Assembly (NCBI RefSeq): GCF_001269885.1
Contig: NZ_LHVH01000019.1
Coordinates: 62,001-126,000, forward strand
DNA: 64,000 bases
Source: Pseudomonas kilonensis
GTDB taxonomy: Bacteria > Pseudomonadota > Gammaproteobacteria > Pseudomonadales > Pseudomonadaceae
Direction: 5' to 3'
Numbering within the stretch: the stretch's first letter is position 1; each line of letters starts with the position of its first letter. This document shows, one piece after another, positions 9,284-17,860 of this stretch. Under the pieces are notes generated by a model. That model did not search any database. It worked only from the letters and a program-made list of their open reading frames with translations, and was not told where the DNA came from. The position numbers were made by a program, and so were the translations under genes.

Positions 9284-9300
9284 GACGAGTCTCCGAAAAG

Positions 9301-9318
9301 GTTATGTAATCTTATAAC
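9301..9318. promoter_or_regulatory. Zur-like operator
   Basis: An 18-bp AT-rich imperfect palindrome, GTTATGTAATCTTATAAC, with perfect GTTAT/ATAAC ends. It lies 17-35 bases upstream of the DUF2796 start. It resembles gammaproteobacterial Zur boxes, which have GTTAT..ATAAC cores. Zur binding is inferred from the site plus the zinc-operon context. Confidence 0.65.
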
Positions 9319-9403
9319 GAAAGTGCGGAGAGTTTGACCGTCTGCTTGGCGTCGCGCAAGGGCCATGGGAGCATGCGTACATGAAATATTCGGGAGCACG
9401 GTG

Positions 9404-9766
9404 ATGTTGCGGATACGCGGAACCGTCGGCGATTGGCCGGTGGACTTGTCGATCGAAATGGATGAGGGCGACTGGGCGCAGCTCGGCGCGCAGTTGCAAG
9501 TGGCCAAGTCCGAGAGCGCAGTGGCGCCTGCGGCCAAACCGGCGGCCAATCCAGTGAGTCAGGACGATGCCCAGTGGCAGATCGCCAAGGAACTGCTGCG
9601 CAAGGCCGGGCAGTTGAGCGGCCCGGACCTGCTGGAACAGCTCGAAGGCTTGACCGGCAGCGCCTCGACGGGCAAGCGCCTGTTGGTGCGCTTGCGCCAT
9701 AGCCCGGATGTAAAAGTGATCAGCGGCGGTGACACACCGCTCTACAGCTGGCACGAAACCGCGTAG
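9404..9766 (+). CDS. Conserved hypothetical protein
   Basis: About 120 residues. It begins MLRIRGTVGDWPVDLSIEMD and contains a proline/alanine-rich linker (VAPAAKPAANPV) before a helical C-terminal half (AKELLRKAGQL.. LLEQLEGLTGS). I do not recognise a family with a known function. The start is chosen at ATG 9404 (GTG 9401 is equally possible) because GGGAG lies 8-10 bases ahead. No signal peptide or membrane segment is seen. It is transcribed divergently from the zinc operon across the same 120-base gap that holds the Zur-like box, so it could be co-regulated. Confidence 0.6.
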   Translation: MLRIRGTVGDWPVDLSIEMDEGDWAQLGAQLQVAKSESAVAPAAKPAANPVSQDDAQWQIAKELLRKAGQLSGPDLLEQLEGLTGSASTGKRLLVRLRHSPDVKVISGGDTPLYSWHETA

Positions 9767-9783
9767 GAGCGTGTAGGAACGTG

Positions 9784-9889
9784 TAGGAGCTGACGAGCGA
9801 AGCGAGGCTGCGATCTTTTGATCTTTCGCTTGAGATTCAAGCGTCTGGGTAAAGATCGCAGCCTCGCTTCGCTCGACAGCTCCTACAGG
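9784..9889. repeat. REP doublet, type C
   Basis: An inverted repeat: TGTAGGAGCTGACGAGCGAA..GCTGCGATCTTT against AAAGATCGCAGC..TTCGCTCGACAGCTCCTACA. Two short GTGTAGGA repeats precede it. It separates the convergent 9404 gene and cnoX. Confidence 0.88.
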
Positions 9890-9893
9890 GGAA

Positions 9894-10766
9894 TCAATAC
9901 AACGCGGCGAACAGCTTGCGACGATAAGTCGTCACCAGCGGATGATCGTTGCCCAGCAGTTCGAACACCTGAAGCAAGGTCTTGTGGGGCAGGCCTTCGC
10001 TGTAGCTGCGGTTACGCATGAACAGCTTGAGCAGTGCATCGAGGGCTGCTTCGTACTGCTGGCGCGCCAGTTGCTGGATCGCCAGTTGGTACAGCGCTTC
10101 ATCGTCCTGCGGGTCTTTCGCCAGGCGCGCCTTGAGGTCGGCGGCGTCCGGCAGGTGCTTGGCCAGGCCGAGGAACTGGATCTGCGCCTTGGCGCCGGCG
10201 AGGGCGGCCTTGTGTTCGTCGCTTTTCACCGCATTGAGCACGGTCTGCGCTTCGTCCAGTTCGCCGCGTTCGGTCAGGCAGCGGGCGTATAGGATCAGCG
10301 CCTTGGCGTTGGTGTTGTCTTCACCCAGCAACACCGTGAGCACGGCTTCGGCGTCGGCGAAACGACCGTCGTCGAACAGCGCCTGAGCCTGTTCGAACGG
10401 ATCGGCCGCGGCCGGCGGCGGCATCTGCACATGGGGTTCGAGCAGGGTTCGCACGGCCGATTCCGGCTGGGCACCGGCAAAGCCGTCGACGGGTTGGCCG
10501 TCCTTGAACAACACCACCGTTGGCAGGCTGCGAATGCCGAAACGGGCGACAATGTCCTGCTCGATGTCGCAGTTGACCTTGGCCAGCAGCAGTTCGCCTT
10601 GATAGCTCTCGGCAATGGTTTGCAGCATCGGCATCAGGGCTTTGCACGGCGCACACCACTCGGCCCAGAAATCCACCAGCACCGGTTTGTGGAAAGAGTT
10701 CGCGATCACCGACTGGTCGAAATCGGCGGTGGTGGCGTCGAAGATGTAGGGCGTTTCCTGAGTCAT
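9894..10766 (-). CDS. cnoX: CnoX (YbbN) thioredoxin-TPR co-chaperone
   Basis: 290-residue thioredoxin-fold protein with a C-terminal tetratricopeptide half. Residues about 10-110 form the thioredoxin domain with the active site WCAPC. The rest (from about 120) carries TPR-like repeats (AQALFDDGRFADAEAVLTVL, ILYARCLTERGELDEAQTVL, LYQLAIQQLARQQYEAALDA). CnoX family members hold unfolding proteins under oxidative stress and hand them to GroEL or DnaK. E. coli CnoX lacks a functional CXXC, whereas this one keeps it, so redox activity is plausible. The start MTQETPYIF at 10766 avoids the REP upstream. It is a monocistronic gene between REPs. Confidence 0.9.
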   Translation of the reverse strand: MTQETPYIFDATTADFDQSVIANSFHKPVLVDFWAEWCAPCKALMPMLQTIAESYQGELLLAKVNCDIEQDIVARFGIRSLPTVVLFKDGQPVDGFAGAQPESAVRTLLEPHVQMPPPAAADPFEQAQALFDDGRFADAEAVLTVLLGEDNTNAKALILYARCLTERGELDEAQTVLNAVKSDEHKAALAGAKAQIQFLGLAKHLPDAADLKARLAKDPQDDEALYQLAIQQLARQQYEAALDALLKLFMRNRSYSEGLPHKTLLQVFELLGNDHPLVTTYRRKLFAALY

Positions 10767-10863
10767 GGGCAATCTCGTAGAGCGCTTGAATGGGGCAACT
10801 ATACGGCTTGGTGGGGGTGGCTGAAAGCCGGGAGGTCTTTCGTCTTGTGGTGTCTGGTAGGAC

Positions 10864-10961
10864 GCCTTCGCGAGCAAGCCCGCTCCCACATTGGATTCGC
10901 GGTGTACACGAATTTTGTATCCACAGGAGATCGACTGTGGGAGCGGGCTTGCTCGCGAAGC
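10864..10961. repeat. REP doublet, type A
   Basis: An inverted pair of type A REPs (CCTTCGCGAGCAAGCCCGCT and complement) between cnoX and the methyltransferase gene. Confidence 0.88.
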
Positions 10962-10968
10962 TTTTATC

Positions 10969-11625
10969 CTAGCCGCGCCGCGCGTGGTACAGGCTCACAT
11001 GCCGAAACTCTTCAGGCTCGGCCAGGTCCGGCAAGGTCATGGCCTGGAGCATGTCGATGCGCCGGTACAGTGGATGCTGGAAATCCCGCACCCGGGAGTC
11101 GGCCACCAACGCCTCGCGGCCACGACTGAGGAATTGATCGAGCAGCGGCAGATTGGCCCGGTCGTAGAGCACATCGGCGACCAGGATCAGGTCGAAACGA
11201 TCAGCCTCGGCGAAGAAATTCGTCGAATAACCCAGCTCCACGCCATTGAGCGCGGCATTGGCCTGGCACGCGGCAATCGCCAGTGGGTCGAGGTCGCAGG
11301 CCACCACTTCCAGCGCCCCGGCGTTGACCGCCGCGATGCCGGCGACACCCGAGCCGGCGCCGAAATCCAGCACCCGTTTGCCCTCGACCCATTGTGGCTG
11401 TTCGGCCAGGTAGCGGGCCATCGCCAGGCCGCTGGCCCAACAGAAGCTCCAGTAGGGCGGCTCGTGGAGAATGCGCCGGGTTTCTTCCGGGCTGAAGGCG
11501 CGGTCCATGTTGTCGCCGTCGATCAGCCACAACGTCAAGTCGGTGCCGGGTAGCGGACAAGCGACCAGGCGCGCGTCTCCAAGCAACTCGCTCAATGCCC
11601 GTTGCAGGTCCTGCGGTGCACTCAT
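10969..11625 (-). CDS. Class I SAM-dependent protein methyltransferase (ETFB-lysine/PrmA-like)
   Basis: 218 residues. The SAM-binding motif I is VLDFGAGSGVAGIAA, motif II is VACDLDPLAI, and ADVLYD lies at the post-II position. PPYWSFCWASGLAMARYL before motif I is characteristic of the ETFbeta lysine methyltransferase/METTL20 branch, which is related to ribosomal protein L11 methyltransferase. It therefore probably methylates lysines on a protein, but the substrate is not given by the sequence. It begins within the stop of the upstream lipoprotein gene (ATGA at 11622-11625), so the two are translationally coupled. Confidence 0.85.
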   Translation of the reverse strand: MSAPQDLQRALSELLGDARLVACPLPGTDLTLWLIDGDNMDRAFSPEETRRILHEPPYWSFCWASGLAMARYLAEQPQWVEGKRVLDFGAGSGVAGIAAVNAGALEVVACDLDPLAIAACQANAALNGVELGYSTNFFAEADRFDLILVADVLYDRANLPLLDQFLSRGREALVADSRVRDFQHPLYRRIDMLQAMTLPDLAEPEEFRHVSLYHARRG

Positions 11626-12086
11626 GGCGCTTTGACGAATTGCAGGGCGCCCAGTGCCTGGGTGGTCGGTTGGCTGATGCGTTGCTCCGGCAGGTGCAGG
11701 ATCAACTGGCCGGACTGGCTGGCGCGGCCACGCAGCTCGACGCGGGCGCCGACCGGGAAGGCATCGGGGTTGAAACGCAGGCGGAAGGGCAGGGCCTGGT
11801 TGGTGCCGATCAGGCTGGAGCTGGCGAGCAATTGCTGTGGGCGGTCCTTGTCATCGATCACCAACAGCGCCAGTTCCACTTCGGCGCCGGCCGGCACGCC
11901 CTGCAAGGTGCCACTCAACTCGCGCTGATGCGCTGGCAGCGGCCCCAGCTCGGCCGCCTGGCGGGCTTTTTCCTGGGCCTGTTTCGGCGCGGGGGCCGGG
12001 GCGGGAGCGGCGGGCTTGGGGGCATCGCTGCTGCACGCCATCAGCAGGCTGAAAAAACTGAGCAGAACGAGCGATCGTAGCGGCAT
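11622..12086 (-). CDS. YbaY-family lipoprotein
   Basis: 154-residue lipoprotein. The signal [18 protein letters not shown] ends in the lipobox LMAC, so lipidation at Cys18 is expected. A low-complexity Pro/Ala linker follows ([14 protein letters not shown]). The C-terminal beta domain ([20 protein letters not shown].. [10 protein letters not shown]) matches the YbaY/YscW type of small beta-sandwich. The start at 12086 puts the hydrophobic stretch at the N-terminus. It overlaps the methyltransferase start. Its function in the envelope is unknown; related proteins act as lipoprotein pilots or putative glycoprotein-like factors. Confidence 0.82.
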   Translation of the reverse strand: MPLRSLVLLSFFSLLMACSSDAPKPAAPAPAPAPKQAQEKARQAAELGPLPAHQRELSGTLQGVPAGAEVELALLVIDDKDRPQQLLASSSLIGTNQALPFRLRFNPDAFPVGARVELRGRASQSGQLILHLPEQRISQPTTQALGALQFVKAP

Positions 12087-12213
12087 GTGTGGCTCCAGCA
12101 AGGTGAATTCCATGGATCTGACGGTAAGCCCGTCTGTATACCGTAAACCCTATGGCTTGTCTTGCCAGTGGGATGCGCTACCATGGCCCTCCCTTTTTTT
12201 GTTGCCTGCCACC

Positions 12214-12678
12214 ATGCACTGTCCATTCTGCGGTGCCAACGACACCAAGGTCATCGACTCGCGACTGGTCGCCGAGGGCGAACAAGTCCGCCGCCGCCGC
12301 GAATGCCTGGCTTGCGGCGAACGTTTCACGACGTTCGAGACCGCTGAACTGGTGTTACCGCGCCTGATCAAAACCGACGGCAGCCGCCAGCCGTTCGACG
12401 AAGAAAAACTGCGCGCCGGCATGCAGCGCGCCCTGGAAAAACGCCCGGTGAGCGTCGAGCGCCTGGAAGCGGCGCTGGTGCACATCAAGCACAAGCTGCG
12501 GGCGACCGGCGAACGCGAGGTCAAATCCCTGGTGGTCGGTGAACTGGTGATGGCCGAGCTGCAGAAGCTCGATGAGGTCGCCTACATCCGTTTCGCCTCG
12601 GTGTACCGGCGCTTCCAGGATTTGAACGAATTCCGCGAAGAAATCGACCGCCTGGCCCGCGAACCGGTGAAAGAATGA
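12214..12678 (+). CDS. nrdR: NrdR transcriptional repressor of ribonucleotide reductase genes
   Basis: 154 residues, the normal family length. The N-terminal zinc ribbon has MHCPFC and ECLACGERF (Cys3, Cys6, then a CxxC), followed by RFTTFETAE. An ATP-cone domain (about residues 49-139) senses ATP/d[23 protein letters not shown]. NrdR represses nrd operons when dATP is high. The ATG at 12214 is fixed by the zinc-ribbon motif starting at Met1. It is first in the run nrdR-ribD-ribE-ribBA; its stop overlaps the ribD start by four bases. The divergent lipoprotein gene starts 128 bases away. Confidence 0.97.
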   Translation: MHCPFCGANDTKVIDSRLVAEGEQVRRRRECLACGERFTTFETAELVLPRLIKTDGSRQPFDEEKLRAGMQRALEKRPVSVERLEAALVHIKHKLRATGEREVKSLVVGELVMAELQKLDEVAYIRFASVYRRFQDLNEFREEIDRLAREPVKE

Positions 12679-13808
12679 CCGCCTCGGCGCAGCAGGCCGT
12701 CCTCGACGCCCACTACATGGCCCGAGCCCTGGAGTTGGCGCGGCGCGGTCACTACACCACCCACCCCAATCCCCGGGTCGGTTGCGTGATCGTGCGTGAC
12801 GGGCAGATTGTCGGCGAAGGTTGGCACATCCGCGCCGGTGAGCCCCATGCCGAAGTCCATGCCCTGCGCGCCGCTGGCGAACAGGCCCGCGGCGCCACGG
12901 CCTACGTGACCCTCGAGCCGTGCAGCCATCACGGGCGTACGCCGCCGTGTGCCGATGCGCTGGTCAACGCCGGCGTGGCGCGGGTGGTGGCGGCGATGCA
13001 GGACCCCAACCCGGAAGTCGCCGGGCGTGGCCTGCAACGGTTGGCCCAGGCCGGCATCGCCACCGAAAGTGGCGTGCTGGAAGGCGAAGCGCGCAAGCTC
13101 AATGAAGGTTTTCTCAAGCGCATGGAGCAGGGCCTGCCGTTCGTGCGGGTCAAGCTCGCCATGAGCCTCGATGGCCGCACCGCCATGGAAAGCGGCGAAA
13201 GCCAGTGGATCACCGGTGCCGCCGCACGCTCGGCGGTCCAACGCCTGCGCGCCCAGGCCAGTGTGGTGCTGACCGGCGCCGACACGGTGCTGGCGGACAA
13301 CGCCCGGCTGACCGTGCGCGCCGATGAGCTGGGGCTCGATGCCGAGCAGACGGCGTTGGTCATGAGCCGTCCGCCGCTGCGGGTGCTGGTGGACGGTCGT
13401 CTGCGGGTGCCGTTGGATGCAGCGTTTTTCAAGGCCGGCCCGGCGCTGGTCGCTACCTGCATGGCGGTAGAAGAACAATACGCCAACGGCCCCGAATGCA
13501 TGATCGTGGCGGGCGATGACGGTCAGGTCGATCTGCATCGCCTGCTGGTGGAGCTGGCGGGTCGTGGCGTCAACGAGGTGCTGGTGGAAGCCGGTCCGCG
13601 CCTGGCGGGGGCTTTCGCCCAGCAAGGGTTGGTCGATGAATTCCAGATTTTCATCGCCGGCAAGTTCCTCGGTTCTTCGGCGCGACCGCTGTTGGACTGG
13701 CCGCTGGCGCAGATGAAGGACGCCCCGCTGCTGAAAATCACCGAAATCCGCGCCGTGGGCGATGACTGGCGAGTCATCGCCGTTCCCGTTGCGCAGGCGA
13801 GCGTATAA
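12675..13808 (+). CDS. ribD: RibD, bifunctional riboflavin deaminase/reductase
   Basis: 377 residues. The N-terminal cytidine-deaminase-like domain (about 1-150) has the zinc site HAEVHAL and [11 protein letters not shown], which deaminates the pyrimidine intermediate. The C-terminal domain (about 150-370) is a DHFR-like NADPH-dependent reductase: [46 protein letters not shown]. It catalyses the second and third steps of riboflavin synthesis from GTP. It overlaps nrdR by four bases (ATGA) and precedes ribE by 46 bases. Confidence 0.97.
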   Translation: MTASAQQAVLDAHYMARALELARRGHYTTHPNPRVGCVIVRDGQIVGEGWHIRAGEPHAEVHALRAAGEQARGATAYVTLEPCSHHGRTPPCADALVNAGVARVVAAMQDPNPEVAGRGLQRLAQAGIATESGVLEGEARKLNEGFLKRMEQGLPFVRVKLAMSLDGRTAMESGESQWITGAAARSAVQRLRAQASVVLTGADTVLADNARLTVRADELGLDAEQTALVMSRPPLRVLVDGRLRVPLDAAFFKAGPALVATCMAVEEQYANGPECMIVAGDDGQVDLHRLLVELAGRGVNEVLVEAGPRLAGAFAQQGLVDEFQIFIAGKFLGSSARPLLDWPLAQMKDAPLLKITEIRAVGDDWRVIAVPVAQASV

Positions 13809-13854
13809 TTCCCGGCTTTCGCGCAAGCGGCGGTCCGTTCTCGAGGAGGACTCC

Positions 13855-14529
13855 ATGTTTACCGGCATCATCGAATCCATCGGCAGCATCCGTGCACTCA
13901 CCCCCAAGGGCGGCGATGTGCGGGTCTACGTCGAAACCGGCAAGCTCGACCTGAGCGACGTCAAGTTGGGCGACAGCATTGCGGTCAACGGCGTGTGCCT
14001 GACGGCCGTCGAATTGCCAGGCAACGGTTTCCTGGCGGACGTCAGCCGCGAAACCCTCGACTGCACGGCCATGAACGACCTCAAGAGCGGCAGCCCGGTC
14101 AACCTGGAAAAAGCCCTGACCCCCACCACTCGCTTGGGCGGGCACCTGGTCAGCGGCCACGTGGACGGCGTTGGCGAAGTGGTCTCGCGCACGGATAACG
14201 CCCGGGCCGTGGAGTTTCGCATTCGCGCGCCGAAGGAGTTGGCCAAGTACATCGCCCACAAAGGCTCGATCACCGTCGACGGCACCAGCCTGACGGTCAA
14301 CGCGGTGGATGGCGCCGAATTCCTGCTGACAATCATTCCCCACACCCTGAGCGAAACCATCATGGCCTCGTACCGGCCAGGTCGCCGGGTCAACCTGGAA
14401 GTCGACTTGCTGGCCCGTTACCTGGAGCGCCTGTTGTTGGGCGACAAGGCCGCAGAGCCGGGCTCCCCACAAAAGCCGGGTAACATCACTGAAAGTTTTC
14501 TGGCCGCCAACGGCTACCTCAAATCCTGA
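13855..14529 (+). CDS. ribE: Riboflavin synthase alpha subunit
   Basis: 224 residues made of two homologous lumazine-binding barrels. The start MFTGIIESIGSI is the invariant N-terminus, and a strong GAGGA site lies ahead of the ATG. Barrel 1 has GDSIAVNGVCLT and barrel 2 has KGSITVDGTSLTVN. GGHLVSGHVDG links the two. It converts two 6,7-dimethyl-8-ribityllumazine molecules to riboflavin plus the pyrimidine, and so uses the product of RibH encoded 1.4 kb downstream. Often called ribC or ribE in Pseudomonas. Confidence 0.97.
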   Translation: MFTGIIESIGSIRALTPKGGDVRVYVETGKLDLSDVKLGDSIAVNGVCLTAVELPGNGFLADVSRETLDCTAMNDLKSGSPVNLEKALTPTTRLGGHLVSGHVDGVGEVVSRTDNARAVEFRIRAPKELAKYIAHKGSITVDGTSLTVNAVDGAEFLLTIIPHTLSETIMASYRPGRRVNLEVDLLARYLERLLLGDKAAEPGSPQKPGNITESFLAANGYLKS

Positions 14530-14545
14530 CCCAAGGGGGTGCCGC

Positions 14546-15637
14546 GTGGCGCTCAATAGCATCGAAGAACTGGTTGAAGACATCCGCCAAGGCAAGATGG
14601 TCATCCTCATGGATGACGAAGACCGCGAGAACGAAGGCGACCTGATCATGGCCGCTGAATGCTGCAAGGCCGAGCACATCAACTTCATGGCCAAGCATGC
14701 CCGTGGGCTGATCTGCATGCCGATGACCCGCGAGCGCTGCGAGCTGCTGAAGCTGCCGCTGATGGCGCCGCGCAACGGCTCGGGCTTCGGCACCAAGTTC
14801 ACCGTGTCCATCGAGGCCGCCGAGGGCGTGACCACCGGTATCTCCGCCGCTGACCGCGCGCGCACCGTGCAGGCCGCTGCCGCCCGGGACGCCAAGGCCG
14901 AAGACATCGTCAGCCCCGGCCACATCTTCCCGCTGATGGCCCAGGCCGGCGGCACCCTGGCTCGCGCCGGCCACACCGAAGCGGCCTGCGACCTGGCGCG
15001 CATGGCGGGCTTTGAACCCAGCGGCGTGATCTGCGAAGTGATGAACGACGACGGCACCATGTCCCGTCGCGCGGAACTGGAAACCTTCGCCGCCGAACAC
15101 AACATCAAGATCGGCACCATCGCCGACCTGATCCACTACCGGATGATCCACGAACGTACCGTTCAGCGGATTGCCGAGCAGCCGCTGGACAGCGAATTGG
15201 GCCAGTTCAACCTGGTGACCTACCGCGACTCGGTGGAAGGCGACGTGCACATGGCGCTGACCCTGGGCACCGTGTGCGCCGAAGAGCCGACCCTGGTGCG
15301 TGTGCACAACATGGACCCGTTGCGCGACCTGCTGATGGTCAAGCAACCCGGCCGCTGGAGCCTGCGGGCCGCCATGGCTGCGGTGGCCGAGGCCGGCAGC
15401 GGCGTGGTGCTGCTGCTCGGCCACCCGCTCGATGGCGACGTGCTGTTGGCGCACATCCGTGAAACCGGTGACCAGGCGGCGGTGAAAAAACCGACCACCT
15501 ACAGCATCGTCGGTGCCGGTTCGCAGATCCTTCGTGACCTGGGCGTGCGAAAAATGCGCCTGATGAGCGCACCAATGAAATTTAATGCGATATCCGGTTT
15601 CGATCTGGAAGTTGTAGAATACGTGCCCTCCGAATAA
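14546..15637 (+). CDS. ribBA: RibBA-type 3,4-dihydroxy-2-butanone-4-phosphate synthase with degenerate GTP cyclohydrolase II domain
   Basis: 363 residues, with GTG start at 14546 (GGGGGT ahead). Residues 1-200 are a complete DHBP synthase: DDEDRENEGDLIMAAE, MAKHARGLICMPM and GHTEAACDLARMAG. It makes the four-carbon unit used by RibH. Residues 205-363 have the GTP cyclohydrolase II fold, but the catalytic zinc block is gone. Where RibA reads [18 protein letters not shown], this reads RVHNMDPLRDLLMVKQPG, with no cysteine. This half is therefore probably not a cyclohydrolase, and a genuine ribA lies at 19240. A 262-base gap with a type B REP separates it from ribH. Confidence 0.95.
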   Translation: MALNSIEELVEDIRQGKMVILMDDEDRENEGDLIMAAECCKAEHINFMAKHARGLICMPMTRERCELLKLPLMAPRNGSGFGTKFTVSIEAAEGVTTGISAADRARTVQAAAARDAKAEDIVSPGHIFPLMAQAGGTLARAGHTEAACDLARMAGFEPSGVICEVMNDDGTMSRRAELETFAAEHNIKIGTIADLIHYRMIHERTVQRIAEQPLDSELGQFNLVTYRDSVEGDVHMALTLGTVCAEEPTLVRVHNMDPLRDLLMVKQPGRWSLRAAMAAVAEAGSGVVLLLGHPLDGDVLLAHIRETGDQAAVKKPTTYSIVGAGSQILRDLGVRKMRLMSAPMKFNAISGFDLEVVEYVPSE

Positions 15638-15684
15638 TGGCCCGCGGATTCCGGCATTATTGTTCCTGAGGCTGGTTAGATCAT

Positions 15685-15792
15685 TGTGGCGAGGGGATTT
15701 ATCCCCGCTGGACTGCGAAGCAGTCCCAAAAAGAGGGGCCGCTGCGCAGCCCAGCGGGGCGGTGCGACGTTTCGCTAAATCCCCTCGCCACA
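15685..15792. repeat. REP doublet, type B
   Basis: GTGGCGAGGGGATTTATCCC..GCTGGACTGCGAAGCAGTCC followed by the inverted partner, ending AAATCCCCTCGCCAC. It fills the ribBA-ribH gap. No FMN riboswitch is recognisable in the rest of that gap (15638-15899). Confidence 0.88.
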
Positions 15793-15899
15793 GATGTACG
15801 AGCCAATGGTAGTCCGGGATCCACAGCGCTGTATTCGTGGCTAATATCACTGAGGAGCGCGTTATAGAACGCGCTCCGGCTCTTTAAGAGATCTGACGA

Positions 15900-16376
15900 A
15901 TGACCCTGAAGACCATCGAAGGTACCTTCATCGCCCCCAAAGGCCGCTACGCTCTGGTAGTGGGCCGTTTCAACAGTTTCGTGGTCGAGAGCCTGGTTGG
16001 CGGTGCGGTCGATGCCCTGGTTCGCCATGGCGTGAGCGAAAGCGACATCACCATCATCCGCGCCCCTGGCGCCTTCGAAATTCCGCTGGTTGCGCAGAAA
16101 GTCGCCCAAAAGGGCGAGTATGCGGCGATCATCGCCCTGGGCGCGGTCATTCGTGGCGGTACTCCGCACTTCGAATACGTGGCCGGCGAATGCACCAAGG
16201 GCCTGGCCCAGGTGTCCATGGAATTCGGCGTGCCAGTCGCTTTCGGCGTACTGACTGTTGATTCCATCGAGCAAGCCATCGAACGTTCCGGCACCAAGGC
16301 CGGTAACAAAGGTGCCGAAGCGGCCCTGTCCGCCCTGGAAATGGTCAGCCTGCTGGCGCAGTTGGAGGCCAAGTGA
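15900..16376 (+). CDS. ribH: RibH, 6,7-dimethyl-8-ribityllumazine synthase
   Basis: 158 residues. It has the family motifs [32 protein letters not shown] and [19 protein letters not shown], where the His after GGTP is the catalytic acid/base. It condenses the RibBA product with 5-amino-6-ribitylaminouracil. It is followed directly by nusB, whose GTG start overlaps the ribH stop. The ribH-nusB pairing is typical of Gammaproteobacteria. Confidence 0.97.
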   Translation: MTLKTIEGTFIAPKGRYALVVGRFNSFVVESLVGGAVDALVRHGVSESDITIIRAPGAFEIPLVAQKVAQKGEYAAIIALGAVIRGGTPHFEYVAGECTKGLAQVSMEFGVPVAFGVLTVDSIEQAIERSGTKAGNKGAEAALSALEMVSLLAQLEAK

Positions 16377-16873
16377 TTAGCGACGAAAGCGATCGTTTCA
16401 ACCCGCGCGATCCAAAGCCTGCGGATGCCGGCAAGCCGTCGAAAAGCGTCAAGCGTCGCGAAGCCCGTCAGCTCGCGACCCAGGCGCTGTATCAATGGCA
16501 CATGGCCAAGCAATCGCTGAACGAGATCGAAGCGCAGTTTCGGGTCGACAACGATTTCAGTGATGTCGACGGTGCTTACTTCCGCGAGATCCTGCACGGG
16601 GTCCCGCAGTTCAAGACCGAAATCGACACCGCGCTCACGCCTTGCCTGGACCTGACCATCGAAGAGCTGGACCCGGTTGAACTGGCGGTGCTGCGCCTGT
16701 CCACCTGGGAACTGCTCAAGCGCGTCGACGTACCGTATCGGGTAGTGATCAACGAAGGGATCGAGTTGGCGAAAGTCTTCGGTTCCACCGATGGCCACAA
16801 GTTCGTCAACGGTGTGCTCGACAAACTCGCCCCGCGTCTGCGTGAAGCTGAAGTGAAGGCGTTCAAGCGCTGA
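16373..16873 (+). CDS. nusB: NusB transcription antitermination factor
   Basis: 166-residue all-helical protein. It has [17 protein letters not shown] at the N-terminus and the C-terminal signature [32 protein letters not shown]. NusB pairs with S10 (NusE) on boxA RNA in rRNA antitermination. The GTG start overlaps the ribH stop in GTGA. The first 25 residues are a charged extension ([19 protein letters not shown]) compared with E. coli NusB. The stop codon sits inside a perfect 10-bp hairpin. Confidence 0.96.
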   Translation: MISDESDRFNPRDPKPADAGKPSKSVKRREARQLATQALYQWHMAKQSLNEIEAQFRVDNDFSDVDGAYFREILHGVPQFKTEIDTALTPCLDLTIEELDPVELAVLRLSTWELLKRVDVPYRVVINEGIELAKVFGSTDGHKFVNGVLDKLAPRLREAEVKAFKR

Positions 16874-16886
16874 TTGGCGCTTGAAC
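16861..16886 (+). promoter_or_regulatory. Perfect hairpin spanning nusB stop, upstream of thiL
   Basis: GTTCAAGCGC, loop TGATTG, then GCGCTTGAAC: ten perfect pairs, with no T-run after it. It includes the nusB stop and ends eight bases before the thiL ATG. It is not a standard terminator; it could modulate thiL translation or processing. Confidence 0.6.
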
Positions 16887-16894
16887 GACACTTA

Positions 16895-17860
16895 ATGGGT
16901 GAGTTCGAGCTGATCCGTAACTACTTCGCCGCCGCGCCTTGCGCGCAGGGCGGCGAGGGCGTTGCGCTGGGAATTGGCGACGACTGCGCCTTGCTGGCCG
17001 TTCCTCCCGGGGAACAGCTGGCGGTGTCCACCGACACGCTCGTGGCCGGTGTGCATTTTCCAGACCCGTGCGACCCGTTCCTGCTCGGCCAGCGCTCGCT
17101 GGCCGTGGCGGTCAGCGATCTGGCCGCCATGGGCGCCAAGCCTTTCGCCTTTACCCTTGCCCTGACCTTGCCGACGGTGACCGCCGATTGGCTGCAAGCC
17201 TATGCCCGCGGTTTGAACCAGATGGCCCAGGCCTGTGGCGTGGCGCTGGTGGGAGGGGATACCACGCGTGGGCCCCTGAGCCTGACCATGACGGTGTTTG
17301 GCCGCGTGCCGTCCGGCCAGGCCCTGACCCGTAGCGGCGCGCAGCCCGGCGACCTGCTGTGTGTCGGCGGCGAGTTGGGCAATGCTGCCGGCGCATTGCC
17401 GCTGGTGCTCGGCCAGCGCAGCGCCGAACCTGCGATTGTTGAGCCGCTGCTGGCCCATTATTGGTCGCCACGTCCGCAGATCGACCTGGGCCTGGCGCTG
17501 CGGGGCAAGGCCCGCGCGGCGATGGATATTTCCGATGGCCTGTTGGCCGATTGCGGGCATATCGCCGTGGCGTCCGGGGTGGCTTTACAGGTTGAACGGG
17601 ACCGATTGCCGCTGTCCAACGCTTTGCTAGCGTTTCTTGGCCGGGCGGACGCCGAGCAGGTCGCCCTGAGCGGCGGTGACGATTACGTGCTGCTGTTCGC
17701 TGTGCCACCGAGCCGATTGTCGGCGTTGCAGGCCGAAGGCTGGCCGATCCATGTGATCGGCAGCGTGCTGGCCGGGCAAGGTGTCACGCTGGTCGACAGC
17801 GACGGGCACGACATCACTCCGCGAGTGCGGGGCTATCAACATTTTCGGGAGACACCGTGA
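16895..17860 (+). CDS. thiL: ThiL, thiamine-monophosphate kinase
   Basis: 321 residues. The MGEFELIRNYF start is typical of the family. ATP/Mg-binding motifs are GIGDDCALLAVP and VSTDTLVAGVHF, then SDLAAMGAKPFAFTLALTLP and GGDTTRGP. DISDGLLADCGHIA and LSGGDDYVLLFAV complete the PurM-like fold. It phosphorylates TMP to thiamine diphosphate, the cofactor used for example by Dxs encoded nearby. The upstream in-frame ATG at 16874 was rejected because it lies in the hairpin and adds non-family residues. It overlaps pgpA by four bases. Confidence 0.96.
   Translation: MGEFELIRNYFAAAPCAQGGEGVALGIGDDCALLAVPPGEQLAVSTDTLVAGVHFPDPCDPFLLGQRSLAVAVSDLAAMGAKPFAFTLALTLPTVTADWLQAYARGLNQMAQACGVALVGGDTTRGPLSLTMTVFGRVPSGQALTRSGAQPGDLLCVGGELGNAAGALPLVLGQRSAEPAIVEPLLAHYWSPRPQIDLGLALRGKARAAMDISDGLLADCGHIAVASGVALQVERDRLPLSNALLAFLGRADAEQVALSGGDDYVLLFAVPPSRLSALQAEGWPIHVIGSVLAGQGVTLVDSDGHDITPRVRGYQHFRETP

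Noticed and set aside
15638..15899. FMN riboswitch ahead of ribH, or ahead of ribE/ribBA
   Set aside because: The gap is mostly a type B REP, and other gaps in the cluster are under 50 bases; no conserved RFN-type segments were seen.
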